Shown here: positions 40,354-49,213 of the stretch, piece by piece | Layout of the letters: each line of letters begins with the position of its first letter | Numbering within the stretch: position 1 is the first letter of the stretch | DNA from: G020348385 sp964538085 | GTDB taxonomy: Bacteria > Acidobacteriota > Aminicenantia > Aminicenantales > Aminicenantaceae | Assembly (NCBI GenBank): GCA_964538085.1 | Contig: CAZIDF010000005.1 | Span: 124,001-188,000 of the forward strand | DNA length: 64,000 nucleotides | Reading direction: 5' to 3' | The notes under the pieces: generated by a model | The model's input: the letters and a program-made list of their open reading frames with translations, nothing else | What the model was told of the DNA's origin: nothing | Database searches by the model: none | Made by a program: the position numbers and the translations under genes

Positions 40354-43038
40354 ATGAAAAAACGTGTCCCGTCCAGAAAGCAACTTTCCACTGACCTATA
40401 TTTGCAGGAGTCTGAGGAAAAATATAGAAATTTGGTCGAAAAAGCAGGCGATGGGATTGCCATCATTCAAAATAAGAAATTCACATATGTCAATCCTCGA
40501 TTAGCTGAAATGCTCGGCTATCGTGTCAAAGACATTATCGATAAACCATTTACAGATTTTATACATCCGGATGAATTACCAAAGGTGGTGGATCGACACA
40601 AACGCCGTTTGGCAGGGGAGGAGGTGCCTTCTATCTATGAATCGGCCATCAAAGCCAAGGATGGCCACAAGATTCAAGTCGAGTTCAATGTCAGTCATAA
40701 CGTGTATCTTGAAAAACCCACCACCTTTGTATTTGTCCGGAATATCACCGAACGGAAAAAAGAAGAAAAAATCCGGGCCTCGGTATACAGGATATCCGAG
40801 GCTGCTTATTCAGCAGAAGATCTGCAGGAATTCTACCAGATCATCCATGATATCATTGCCGGACTCATGCCTGCTAAAGACAATTTTTACATCGCTCTTT
40901 ATGATGAGAGTACGGATAGACTCTATTTTCCGTATTTTGTGGATGAAGAGGAGGAAAATCCTGGACCTCAAAAGTTAGGCAAAGGCCTGACTGAGTATGT
41001 TTTTCGAACCGGTCTTTCGCTTTTAGCCTCGCCCAAAGTGTTTGCTGACCTGCAGAAAAAAGGGGAAGTCAAATCGATCGGACCTCCATCGATCGATTGG
41101 TTAGGCGTTCCTCTCAAGATTGGTGGCAAAACCATCGGTGTTTTAACTCTCCAGAGCTATACGGAGGGAGTGAGATACACCGAGGAAGAAAAAGATGTCC
41201 TGACGTTTATTGCCGAGCAAGTGGCTATGGCCATCGAACGCAAACAGACCACCCAAGCGTTGAGGAAAAGTGAAAAACAGATCCGGGCGTTGATAGAGGC
41301 CATTCCTGCTTCCATATATTTCAAGGATACAGCGTGCAGGAACCTTGTGGTGAACAAGGCTTATGAAGAATTGGTCGGCAGAAGGCGGGAAGAAATCATT
41401 GGAAAAACCGACAAGGAACTTTTGCCGAAAATGTTGGCAAATCATTGCAAAAAAAGCGATGAAAGAGTCTTAGAAACAGGAAAAGTATATCATGGGGAGG
41501 AAAAATATCTGAGCCAAAACGGAGAGATATCTTTCTTCGATACGATAAAATCTCCGATTCTTGATGAGTTTGGCGAGATTATCGGGCTTGTCGGTGTAAG
41601 CCAAGATATCACCTCACGCAAAAAAACGGAAGAAGCTTTAAAAACATCTCAAGAGCAATACAGAGATCTGGTGGAAAACGCCGGTATCGCTATTTTGATC
41701 GATGACAATGACGGGAATTTCCAATATGTGAACGAAAGATACGCTAAGCTTTTCGGATACTCTGAAGAGGAGATGAGAAAAAAATCCATTAGCGATGTTG
41801 TTTTTTCCGGCGATTTGGATAGGGTCTTGGGGTATCACAAGAACCGCACTCAAGGTAAAAAGGCCCCTTCCCGGTATGAATTCAGAGGAATAAAAAAAGA
41901 TGGCTCTTTGATCTATTTGGAGATCGATGCCAAAGCTATAAAAAAAGGAAAAAAAATTGTCGGGACTAGATGTTATCTATGGGATGTCACAGCACGCAAA
42001 AAAGTAGAAAGAGCGCTGAAACAGAGCGAAGAAAAATACAAAACGATCGCAGAAAATATCGAGGTGGGAATATATCGAACTTCGTCTGGAGCCGAAGGCC
42101 ATTTTATCGAGGCGAATCCAGCTTTCGTGAGGATGTTCGGCTACAAAGATAAGGAAGAGTTTTTAAAAGTCGATGTCTCCAAGTTCTATCTCAGTCCAGA
42201 GGGCAGGAAATCCTTCCAGAAAAAAATGCTGCGCGAAGGATTTGTGAAGAATGAGGAAGTGCTGTTGAAGAAAAAAGACGGAACACCCTTCTTGGGATCA
42301 ATTTGCGCGGTAGCGGTGAAGGATGAAAAAGGAAGGATCAGATATTTTGATGGGATCGTTGAGGATATAACGGACCGTAAAGAAGCAGAAGAGAAACTGA
42401 AAACCTCCCTTGCGGAGAAAGAAGTCCTCCTGCGGGAGATCCATCACCGCGTGAAAAACAACCTCCAGATTATTTCCAGCCTTTTGAATCTGCAGTCCCG
42501 TCTCGTAGAAGATGAACCTGCCTTGGATATGTTTCATGAGAGCCGCAATCGTGTGCGTTCCATGGCCCTTGTTCATGAAAAACTCTACAGATCGGATGAT
42601 TTGGCTGAGGTGGATTTTTGCGCATATATCCAGAGCTTGAGCCGTCATCTGTTCATGTCGTATGGAATCACTTCAACGGAAATCGATCTTGATGTGGATG
42701 TCAAAGATGTGTATTTGGATATCAACACATCTATCCCTTGTGGATTGATCATTAATGAGCTTGTCTCCAACTCTCTCAAACATGCATTTGCCGGAAAAGC
42801 GAAAGGGAAGATCCACGTGACCATGCGGCCTGAAAATAGCGGCAAATTCAAGCTGGTGATCAGCGACGATGGCGTGGGGTTGCCGAAAGATATGGATGTG
42901 ACGCAAACCGAATCATTGGGTCTCCAGTTGGTCACGATGTTGGTCGAACAACTTCAGGGAAAGATGAGCATTGAGAACAAAAATGGCACCTCCTTTGAAA
43001 TCGTTTTTGAAAAAATCGACTACCGTACCCGACATTGA
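40354..43038 (+). CDS. Cytoplasmic PAS/GAF sensor histidine kinase (HisKA_2 type)
   Basis: 894 residues from the ATG at 40354; a TTG at 40318 would add 12 hydrophobic residues but overlaps the repeat cluster. Order: PAS (YRNLVEKAGDGIAIIQNKKF), GAF (about residues 130-285, FYIALYDESTDRLYFPYFVD), three more PAS domains, then the kinase core with the phospho-acceptor His in EIHHRVKNNLQIISSLLNLQ and an ATPase with N box (GLIINELVSNSLKHAF), ISDDGVGLP and SLGLQLVTMLVEQLQGK. No transmembrane helix, so it probably senses a cytoplasmic signal. No response regulator is adjacent; a double-receiver protein lies 5 kb downstream. Confidence 0.92.
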   Translation: MKKRVPSRKQLSTDLYLQESEEKYRNLVEKAGDGIAIIQNKKFTYVNPRLAEMLGYRVKDIIDKPFTDFIHPDELPKVVDRHKRRLAGEEVPSIYESAIKAKDGHKIQVEFNVSHNVYLEKPTTFVFVRNITERKKEEKIRASVYRISEAAYSAEDLQEFYQIIHDIIAGLMPAKDNFYIALYDESTDRLYFPYFVDEEEENPGPQKLGKGLTEYVFRTGLSLLASPKVFADLQKKGEVKSIGPPSIDWLGVPLKIGGKTIGVLTLQSYTEGVRYTEEEKDVLTFIAEQVAMAIERKQTTQALRKSEKQIRALIEAIPASIYFKDTACRNLVVNKAYEELVGRRREEIIGKTDKELLPKMLANHCKKSDERVLETGKVYHGEEKYLSQNGEISFFDTIKSPILDEFGEIIGLVGVSQDITSRKKTEEALKTSQEQYRDLVENAGIAILIDDNDGNFQYVNERYAKLFGYSEEEMRKKSISDVVFSGDLDRVLGYHKNRTQGKKAPSRYEFRGIKKDGSLIYLEIDAKAIKKGKKIVGTRCYLWDVTARKKVERALKQSEEKYKTIAENIEVGIYRTSSGAEGHFIEANPAFVRMFGYKDKEEFLKVDVSKFYLSPEGRKSFQKKMLREGFVKNEEVLLKKKDGTPFLGSICAVAVKDEKGRIRYFDGIVEDITDRKEAEEKLKTSLAEKEVLLREIHHRVKNNLQIISSLLNLQSRLVEDEPALDMFHESRNRVRSMALVHEKLYRSDDLAEVDFCAYIQSLSRHLFMSYGITSTEIDLDVDVKDVYLDINTSIPCGLIINELVSNSLKHAFAGKAKGKIHVTMRPENSGKFKLVISDDGVGLPKDMDVTQTESLGLQLVTMLVEQLQGKMSIENKNGTSFEIVFEKIDYRTRH

Positions 43039-43049
43039 TAAGATCAGGC

Positions 43050-43100
43050 TTTCATGGCTTTCATAATTACTTTAATTTTTGTAAAATCAAAGCCATGAAA
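43050..43100. other. 12-bp perfect inverted repeat upstream of the methyltransferase gene
   Basis: TTTCATGGCTTT (43050-43061) and AAAGCCATGAAA (43089-43100) are exact reverse complements separated by 27 AT-rich bases. It may fold in the transcript between kinase and methyltransferase. The long loop and lack of a U-run argue against a standard terminator. Confidence 0.5.
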
Positions 43101-43120
43101 ATTATAAATTGAGAGCCATC

Positions 43121-44221
43121 ATGATAGGCCAAACCTTGCGAGCCGATTACATAAATAGTCTTCGGAATAAAACTAGGCTATGGGAGAATGGTCTTGCGGA
43201 AATTTCCGCCGACCATTTCTTTTCTGGGCTTATTCCCACTCCTATCGCCAAAGGCTTCAGGAGCCGGGCGAAATATAAAATATTCGGCAATCCCGATAGC
43301 TTCAGCATAAAAGCCACCGACCCGATCCAGGGGGAAGTCCCCTATGGAAATTCTCTCTGGATGATGCCTTCATGGGGAAAAAAGCTGGTGGTCCAGATCA
43401 TTGAAATCATTGCGGACAGATTAGCGAGTTTTTGGGTCGACGGTTTCGAGGTTCAACTTGCACACGGAAACAGATCCGCGCATGTCACATTGTCTGTCAA
43501 ACGAGGGGAAAAGCGATCTTATACAGAACAGGCCGAGTTAATGCTCGACAAAATATCTTTTCTCGAGGGTGTTTCCATTCCCTCAAAAAAACAAAACTTC
43601 GGAAAACCTTATCTCCTGCACAAAATCAACGGAAAAGATTTCTATTGCCAATACTCTGCTTTTTTCCAATCCAATCTGAGTTTGACTTCGCAACTAGTGG
43701 AGGAGATCGAAAAAAAATGCCGGAATTTGGGATTTGACAGAATTCTAGATTTGTATTGTGGGGTTGGCCTGTTCTCTTTGTCATTAGCGAACGACAATAC
43801 AACAGCCATAGGCGTGGATATCGATAAAAGAGCCATCGATAGTGCGAGGCTAAATGCTAAAAACCTGGGTCTTGGGCAGACTTATTTTACATGCTGCCCC
43901 GTCGAGAATTTTTTGCAGAATGCCTGTTTCGGTTCGAACGACCTTGTGATCATCGATCCTCCCCGTTCAGGCTGTCCCAGGTCGGTGATCGACATCATTT
44001 CCCGGAATAAACCGAACTGTATTATCTCGATTTCTTGCAATCATCAAACGCACATCCGTGATCTCAAACAATGGATCGAGGATGGCTACGCGATCCGATC
44101 CATCTCTGCCTTTGATATGTTCCCCTTTACTGAATTTTTAGAAACGGTCGCTTATTTACAAAGAAAAGTGAAACCTGGATCATTCATAAAAAATACCGAT
44201 GCTTCTTATATTTCAGGCTAG
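43121..44221 (+). CDS. TrmA/RlmD-type RNA 5-methyluridine methyltransferase-like protein
   Basis: 366 residues from the ATG at 43121 (a TTG at 43109 is less likely). The SAM-binding motif is ILDLYCGVGLFSLSL; IIDPPRSGCP and the catalytic cysteine in ISISCNHQTHIRDL are followed by the base Glu in FTEFLETVAYLQRK. All are conserved in the uridine-C5 methyltransferases. The N-terminal TRAM domain of RlmD/RumA is missing and no FeS cysteine cluster is visible, so it is closer in layout to TrmA. Whether the target is tRNA U54 or 23S rRNA cannot be told from sequence. Confidence 0.85.
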   Translation: MIGQTLRADYINSLRNKTRLWENGLAEISADHFFSGLIPTPIAKGFRSRAKYKIFGNPDSFSIKATDPIQGEVPYGNSLWMMPSWGKKLVVQIIEIIADRLASFWVDGFEVQLAHGNRSAHVTLSVKRGEKRSYTEQAELMLDKISFLEGVSIPSKKQNFGKPYLLHKINGKDFYCQYSAFFQSNLSLTSQLVEEIEKKCRNLGFDRILDLYCGVGLFSLSLANDNTTAIGVDIDKRAIDSARLNAKNLGLGQTYFTCCPVENFLQNACFGSNDLVIIDPPRSGCPRSVIDIISRNKPNCIISISCNHQTHIRDLKQWIEDGYAIRSISAFDMFPFTEFLETVAYLQRKVKPGSFIKNTDASYISG

Positions 44222-44279
44222 AATAAGTTGTAAGTACTCGATTTATTTTTTATAATCGTTAAACCAGGTTAGATTCCTC

Positions 44280-45299
44280 ATGAAAGGGAAAAAAAGAATT
44301 TACTTCTCCATCTCGATTTTTTTTGTTGTTTTTTTTATCGGGGTCATCGGATTCAAAATTATCGGTGGAGATAAATGGTCTCTTCTCGACAGCCTTTACA
44401 TGACCGTGATCACATTGTCCACTGTCGGGTATGGAGAAGTCGTCGATCTCAGCGCAAATCCTGCAGCCAGAGTATTCGCCATCGTTTTTATCCTCCTCAG
44501 CCTGGGAACGATCGCATTTGCGGTGACTTCCTTAACCAGCTTTATCGTCGAGGGGGAGCTGAAAAACCTTCTAGGGAGACGAAGGATGGAAAAAGAAATT
44601 TCCAAACTGAAGGATCACTTCATCGTGTGTGGTTCGGATGAAACATCTCAGACAGTCATTCAGGAGCTTGTTTTGACTAAAAGACCCTTCGTGGTGGTCG
44701 AGGCGCTTCAGGAAAAGATCGAAAAGCTCTCCTCTTCGGAGAATATCCTGATCGTTCATGGCGACCCAACCGATGATAATGTTCTTATCCAGGCCGGCAT
44801 CGAGAAAGCAAAGGGAATCATTCTGTCTTTGCCCAATGATGAGGCAAATCTTTTTGTCACGATAACGGCAAGAAGCCTCAACCCTCATATCCGGATAGTT
44901 ACGAAAGGGACCGATGTCAAATCCCATAAGAAGATGTTCAAGGCGGGATCAGACGCGGTGGTATCTCCAGAATTCATCGGAGGCATGAGGATGGTATCCG
45001 AGATGATACGCCCGGCTGTTGTGACGTTTCTGGATATGATGCTGAGGGAAAGAGAAGATGTGCTCCGATTCGAAGAATTCCAGGTCGATGAAGGCGCTTC
45101 TTTTATTGGAAAAACGATCGGGGAAGCCAACATCGATAAAGAGACCGGTTCCCTTTTGGTGGCTTTGCGGAGAAAAGGAAGCGATAAATATGATTTTAAT
45201 CCTTCAAAAGACACGAAGATTCAAACTGGTGATGTCCTCGTTCTGATTGCCACGGTAGATAGGGTCAATCAGATCGAAAAGGAAGCTGGCAAGTGTTAA
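44280..45299 (+). CDS. Two-helix potassium channel with RCK (TrkA-N/TrkA-C) domains
   Basis: 339 residues. First helix FSISIFFVVFFIGVIGFKII, pore helix and selectivity filter TVITLSTVGYGE, second helix AARVFAIVFILLSLGTIAFA. The TrkA-N domain follows, but its dinucleotide loop reads VCGSDETSQTV instead of GxGxxG, so NAD binding is doubtful. TrkA-C is at the end (FEEFQVDEGASFIGKTIGEA). It should form a tetrameric K+ channel gated by an RCK ring. It overlaps the convergent rmuC by 3 bases at the stop codons. Confidence 0.9.
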   Translation: MKGKKRIYFSISIFFVVFFIGVIGFKIIGGDKWSLLDSLYMTVITLSTVGYGEVVDLSANPAARVFAIVFILLSLGTIAFAVTSLTSFIVEGELKNLLGRRRMEKEISKLKDHFIVCGSDETSQTVIQELVLTKRPFVVVEALQEKIEKLSSSENILIVHGDPTDDNVLIQAGIEKAKGIILSLPNDEANLFVTITARSLNPHIRIVTKGTDVKSHKKMFKAGSDAVVSPEFIGGMRMVSEMIRPAVVTFLDMMLREREDVLRFEEFQVDEGASFIGKTIGEANIDKETGSLLVALRRKGSDKYDFNPSKDTKIQTGDVLVLIATVDRVNQIEKEAGKC

Positions 45300-46357
45300 T
45301 CCTCATCCATGTCTTCTTCGATTTTTTCGGGTAGTTTTTCGACTTCATCCCCGCTGATTACTTCCAATTTATCCGAGAAACGATCCAGGCGCTTTTCGGC
45401 ATCATCGAATTTTGTCCGCGCATGTCCAAGGTGGGATCCCAAAGTCTGAAAATCCTTACGGAACCTGTTCAAATCTCCTTGAAGCCTTGTGAGGCGCTGG
45501 AAGATTTCACGTGCGGATTTTTCGATCTGCAGTCCTTTAAGTCCCTGCACGATGACCTGCAAGTAGGCGTAGAAGGAGTTGGGGGAGACGGGGATCACCC
45601 GTTTCTTGAGAGCTGTGGAAAAGATGCTCCGCTCCTCTCCCAGATTTTCGTCCTTGAGAATAGTTTCGTAATAGATGTTTTCGGCCGGTATATACATCAG
45701 AGCGAAGTCATAGGTTCCCTCATCGGGAAGGATGTACTTTTTGGATATCTCACCGATGTGTTTTTTGACGTCGGTCACGAATTTTTTTCGGAGGTCTTCC
45801 TTTTCTTTCGGGTTTTCTTCGTTAGCGAATTTTTGGAAGTTTTCCAAAGGGAATTTGGCATCGATCGGGACTATGTTGTCGCCGATATGGATGATTGCAT
45901 CCACCATCTCTCCGCTTTTGAACTTGTGTTGGAGGTTGAAATACGCAGGAGGAAGGATCTGCCCCAGCAAATCTCCCAAAAAGAGCTCCCCGAAACCACC
46001 GCGGAATTTGGGAGCCCGCAAGAGGTTTTCCAGGTTGGAGATGTTTTTGGCTTTTTCCAAAACCTCTCGGGTGATCACCTCCATTTTGCCTAAGTCCTTT
46101 TTGACATCGCCCAGAGTGCCGCCTATGTCCCCTGTGGTTTTTCGAAACTGACTGCTCATATTCTGGAGCTGTTGGTTGATGTTTTGGGTGAGCTGGCCGA
46201 TCTGCTGTTGCATCAGTTCGAGGGACTTGTCTTGGGCTTGGTCTTTTTTGAGCCCGTCGATTTTAGATGCGGTGGCTCTCAAAGACCAGAGAAGCAAAAG
46301 CATAATGAGGACAACAACCGCTGTCAGGATGATGATGAGAAGAGTGGTATTTATCAT
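45296..46357 (-). CDS. rmuC: DNA recombination protein RmuC
   Basis: 353 residues: one N-terminal transmembrane helix (TTLLIIILTAVVVLIMLLLL), a coiled-coil stretch, and the RmuC core with SNLENLLRAPKFRGGFGELF, LGDLLGQILPPAYFNLQHKF, DNIVPIDAKFPLENFQKF and FALMYIPAENIYYE. RmuC proteins are thought to limit inverted-repeat recombination and have a nuclease-like fold; the PIDAKFP segment corresponds to the conserved core. A single gene whose stop overlaps the convergent potassium-channel gene by a few bases. Confidence 0.92.
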   Translation of the reverse strand: MINTTLLIIILTAVVVLIMLLLLWSLRATASKIDGLKKDQAQDKSLELMQQQIGQLTQNINQQLQNMSSQFRKTTGDIGGTLGDVKKDLGKMEVITREVLEKAKNISNLENLLRAPKFRGGFGELFLGDLLGQILPPAYFNLQHKFKSGEMVDAIIHIGDNIVPIDAKFPLENFQKFANEENPKEKEDLRKKFVTDVKKHIGEISKKYILPDEGTYDFALMYIPAENIYYETILKDENLGEERSIFSTALKKRVIPVSPNSFYAYLQVIVQGLKGLQIEKSAREIFQRLTRLQGDLNRFRKDFQTLGSHLGHARTKFDDAEKRLDRFSDKLEVISGDEVEKLPEKIEEDMDED

Positions 46358-46401
46358 GGATACTTTTCTTGTGAGTCATTATAAATTAATACACAGGATC
46401 G

Positions 46402-46420
46402 CGCAAATTCTTAATTTGCG
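46402..46420. other. 8-bp perfect hairpin upstream of rmuC and the tRNA promoter
   Basis: CGCAAATT (46402-46409), loop CTT, AATTTGCG (46413-46420). It lies between the start of rmuC and the tRNA promoter and could be an operator shared by both divergent units or a transcript hairpin. Confidence 0.4.
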
Positions 46421-46431
46421 AGGGGCTAGAA

Positions 46432-46460
46432 TTGACAATACTTTGCGACTTTTCTAAACT
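46432..46460 (+). promoter_or_regulatory. Sigma-70 promoter of tRNA-Lys
   Basis: TTGACA (46432-46437), 17-base spacer, TAAACT (46455-46460), with transcription expected to begin about 8 bases before the mature tRNA. Confidence 0.7.
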
Positions 46461-46474
46461 AGGGGATACCAAAT

Positions 46475-46547
46475 GGCCCGTTAGCTCAACTGGTAGAGCA
46501 ACAGACTCTTAATCTGTAGGTTGAAGGTTCGAGTCCTTCACGGGTCA
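46475..46547 (+). tRNA. tRNA-Lys (anticodon CUU)
   Basis: 73 nt that fold into a full cloverleaf: acceptor GGCCCGT with ACGGGTC (one G-U pair), D arm GCTC...GAGC, anticodon stem ACAGA/TCTGT with loop CTCTTAA and anticodon CTT at 46508-46510, T arm with GGTTCGAGTCC, discriminator A. It decodes AAG. The 3' CCA is not encoded, and a T-rich run follows. It stands alone behind its own promoter. Confidence 0.96.
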
Positions 46548-46746
46548 TTCCTTTTTTTCCCTATTTTTCAGCAACTTGCCTTGTTTATAGGTTTTAGCCT
46601 GAGTCAACTAAACTGAGTCATTTTAAGCGATTTTGTCCACACACAATCCACATTTATTGGAAATGGGAGAAACTATCAAAGCGCATTCATTTAACTGTTA
46701 TTATTTATTATGCTTTTTGAATATAATACAATGAAGGGGAAATTAA

Positions 46747-47907
46747 ATGAGAGTGTCAACCTTCATTTTAAGCGTTTTGTTTCTGAGCTTATCATTGCTT
46801 GGACAAAAAATCCAAGAAGAAGCAACAGCCATTAATATTGAAATTCCAGTTCGTGTTTTTAAAGGAAACAATTTCATTGATGATCTCGATATTGAAGATT
46901 TTGAAGTCTACGAAGATGGGGTACAACAGAAGATAGAGGCCGTTTATCTCATGAAAAAAACGACGATCGAAAGAGAAACCACAGAAATGCAAAAGGAAGA
47001 AGCACGGAAACGATACGCTCCAAAGGTTTCCAGACATTTTGTCCTTCTGTTTGAAGTGACAGATTACCTTCCCAAGATGAAAGAGGCTATCGCTTTTTTT
47101 TTCCAAGAGGTTATCACCCCAGAAGACACCCTGACCGTAGTCACGCCGGTAAAAACCTACAGATTCAACAAAAAGGCCCTGGCTGATATGCCTAGAGAGA
47201 ATATCTCCGCTCTGTTGACTGAGAAATTGAGAAAGGACATCACAACAGGATGCCGAGAATATCACAGCCTTTTAAGAGATTATAAAAGCCTGATGTCTTC
47301 AAACTTTCCTCTTGACCAAAAGCTGTATTTGCTAAGGCAAAAGATCAGAGAGTTCCGGCAACTTAGGGATTTGGATGATAAAAAGATTTATGACTTTGCC
47401 GCATATTTAAAAGATATATCGGGTCAAAAACATGTGTTTCTTTTTTACCAGAGGGAACTATTTCCCTATCCAGAAGTGCCTTTCGAGTCCTATGAATATC
47501 TTGAACTCATGAGTGAATTGGCGACCCTTATTCCTCAAAACATCGACAGGATAAAGCAGAGCTTCTCGGATTCCTCTATCGCGATTCATTTCCTTTACAT
47601 CACCAAACCTCAAAAAGAGATCGCAGCAGAGTACGATTCCCGGCAACCTGGGGTAGTGTGGCAAGAAATATCCGAGGGAATATTCAATACATTCCAGCAA
47701 ATGGCCCAATCCACCGGAGGGCTGACAGAATCCTCTGCCAATATCGCCTTTACCCTGGAAAAAGCTGCTGCTGCCTCGGAGAATTATTATCTTTTGTATT
47801 ATTCCCCAAAAAATTATGTTGCCGATGGAAAATTTAGGAAGATAGAGGTGAAAATCAAGGACAAAAATTACAAGGTAACGCACCGCACAGGATATATCGC
47901 TGATTGA
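46747..47907 (+). CDS. Secreted VWFA-related domain protein
   Basis: 386 residues with signal peptide (RVSTFILSVLFLSLSLLG). The start of the mature protein, NIEIPVRVFKGNNFIDDLDI then EDFEVYEDGVQQKIEAVYLM, and the end, ENYYLLYYSPKNYVADGKFR then KIEVKIKDKNYKVTHRTGYI, are diagnostic of the 'VWFA-related Acidobacterial domain' proteins. The metal-binding DxSxS of true VWA domains is not evident. Role unknown. TATAAT at 46722-46727 and AAGGGGAAATTA-ATG support expression from its own promoter, although no clear -35 box is seen. Confidence 0.85.
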   Translation: MRVSTFILSVLFLSLSLLGQKIQEEATAINIEIPVRVFKGNNFIDDLDIEDFEVYEDGVQQKIEAVYLMKKTTIERETTEMQKEEARKRYAPKVSRHFVLLFEVTDYLPKMKEAIAFFFQEVITPEDTLTVVTPVKTYRFNKKALADMPRENISALLTEKLRKDITTGCREYHSLLRDYKSLMSSNFPLDQKLYLLRQKIREFRQLRDLDDKKIYDFAAYLKDISGQKHVFLFYQRELFPYPEVPFESYEYLELMSELATLIPQNIDRIKQSFSDSSIAIHFLYITKPQKEIAAEYDSRQPGVVWQEISEGIFNTFQQMAQSTGGLTESSANIAFTLEKAAAASENYYLLYYSPKNYVADGKFRKIEVKIKDKNYKVTHRTGYIAD

Positions 47908-47966
47908 TGGAAATTAGGGTCGGAGGATAGAGGTCACGAATGGGGTCAAAACGAAAAAGCCATACA

Positions 47967-48158
47967 TTATTTTTTCCGATCAGCATACAGTTCGCCAGCG
48001 ACCATAAAATCTTTTGGTGAAAATTCTCTAATCCAGATCCGGATGGATGTCAGGGGAACGCCTAGCGAATCTCGGATGGCTTCTGTAACACCGTTCAATA
48101 GTGCCCTTTTTTGCTTTTCGGTTCGTCCCTTCAGCATGTGTATTTCTACAAGCGGCAT
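47967..48158 (-). CDS. 4-oxalocrotonate tautomerase-family protein
   Basis: 63 residues, the classical length. The Pro that becomes the N terminus after Met removal (MPLVEIHMLKGRTEKQKRAL) is the catalytic base, and Arg residues at the expected positions (IRIWIREF) are retained. It catalyses keto-enol tautomerisation of small acids as a hexamer; the actual substrate is unknown. GAAGGAGGGCGAT precedes ATG. Confidence 0.88.
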   Translation of the reverse strand: MPLVEIHMLKGRTEKQKRALLNGVTEAIRDSLGVPLTSIRIWIREFSPKDFMVAGELYADRKK

Positions 48159-48196
48159 ATCGCCCTCCTTCTATTTTGTGATTATTATATATCAAA

Positions 48197-48227
48197 ATCA
48201 CCCCCTGATTCATCTCTAAGGGCGATT
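48197..48227. repeat. Dispersed motif cluster, copy C
   Basis: ATCACCCCCTGA (48197-48208), then TCATCTCTAAG (48210-48220) and GGGCGATTGA. Base by base, TCATCTCTAAGGGCGATTG matches TCATCCCTAAAGGTGATTG of copy B at 16 of 19 positions. It lies just before the double-receiver gene. Confidence 0.5.
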
Positions 48228-48264
48228 GACGAGTCTTGGGAATGGGAGCATATTTTGGTGTGGA

Positions 48265-49053
48265 ATGAAAAAGGGAGAAGCACAGGTTCAAGATATGTCA
48301 GGCCAAAAAACTATTAAAATATTGCTCGTCGAGGACGATCCTGTCGCCATTGCCATTCTCCAGTTTCGATTAAAAGCGAAAAAATACAATGTCATCGTGG
48401 CAAATAAAGGGGAGGAGGGAATCGAACTTGCCCGTCAGCATCTACCGGACTTGATCCTGATGGACATGATTTTGCCGGGAATGCATGGGCTTGAAGCGAC
48501 CATCCGTTTGAAAAAAGATCCGAAGACAAAGACCATCCCCATTTTTGCCCTCACAGCGATGGGTTCGTCCGAGTTCGTGGATGCCTGCTATCAGGACGGG
48601 ATATGTGTTTTTATAAAAAAACCTTATGATTTTTCTGAACTACTGAAGCATATCCACCAATACACATCAGATGAAGATCAAAAAGAGAAGAAGGTGTTGG
48701 TCATCAATGACGATCCTGCTCTTGTGACCTTGATGGCCTCTTATTTGAAGGAATTCGGCTACTCGGTGATTTCAAGGCCTCCCCGGATGTTCGATGTGAA
48801 CCATGTACAGAAAATCGCTCCCGATGTCATATTGCTGGATATCGACCTGATAGAAGATTGGGGGATCACGATTTTTGATATTTTAAAGAAATCTAAGGGT
48901 ACGAAATCCATTCCGGTCATTTTGATGGCTTCCCATTTGAATCCTGAAGAACTGAAAAAAGTCGCTGATCAACTTGGGGCAGAAGATTATGTCGCCCAAC
49001 TTTTTGAATTTGCCGAAGTCGACCGAAAAATAAAAAAAGTTTCGATCAAATAG
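48265..49053 (+). CDS. Response regulator with two receiver domains
   Basis: About 262 residues; ATGs at 48265 and 48295 are both possible and neither has a strong ribosome site. Receiver 1 has the acidic pair (LLVEDDP), phospho-Asp in LILMDMILPGMHG, LTAMG and the conserved Lys in FIKKPYD, so it is complete. Receiver 2 has VINDDP and ILLDIDLIEDWG but lacks the switch Lys (VAQLFEF), so it is probably degenerate. There is no output domain, so it works as a relay or a protein-binding switch. The nearest kinase gene is the PAS/GAF kinase at 40354, which shares the upstream repeat motif. Confidence 0.88.
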   Translation: MKKGEAQVQDMSGQKTIKILLVEDDPVAIAILQFRLKAKKYNVIVANKGEEGIELARQHLPDLILMDMILPGMHGLEATIRLKKDPKTKTIPIFALTAMGSSEFVDACYQDGICVFIKKPYDFSELLKHIHQYTSDEDQKEKKVLVINDDPALVTLMASYLKEFGYSVISRPPRMFDVNHVQKIAPDVILLDIDLIEDWGITIFDILKKSKGTKSIPVILMASHLNPEELKKVADQLGAEDYVAQLFEFAEVDRKIKKVSIK

Positions 49054-49213
49054 CTACACAGAAAAAATTTATTGCCTGTCCTTGCTCATTGTCATCCCAC
49101 GATTATATAATGATCTTGGATTATTAAAAAAAAATGCCGAATCAAGGATCATCTGTTCTCTGTATGGCTAATGGCGAGAGAGGAAGAAAATTGGATTTTA
49201 GAGGGGAAAAATA

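Noticed and set aside
43050..43100. Rho-independent terminator after the histidine kinase
   Set aside because: The inverted repeat has a 27-base loop and no trailing U-run.
45422..46093. 223-codon frame antisense to rmuC
   Set aside because: Its hydrophobic, repeated composition is the complement of the RmuC codons; RmuC motifs are unambiguous.
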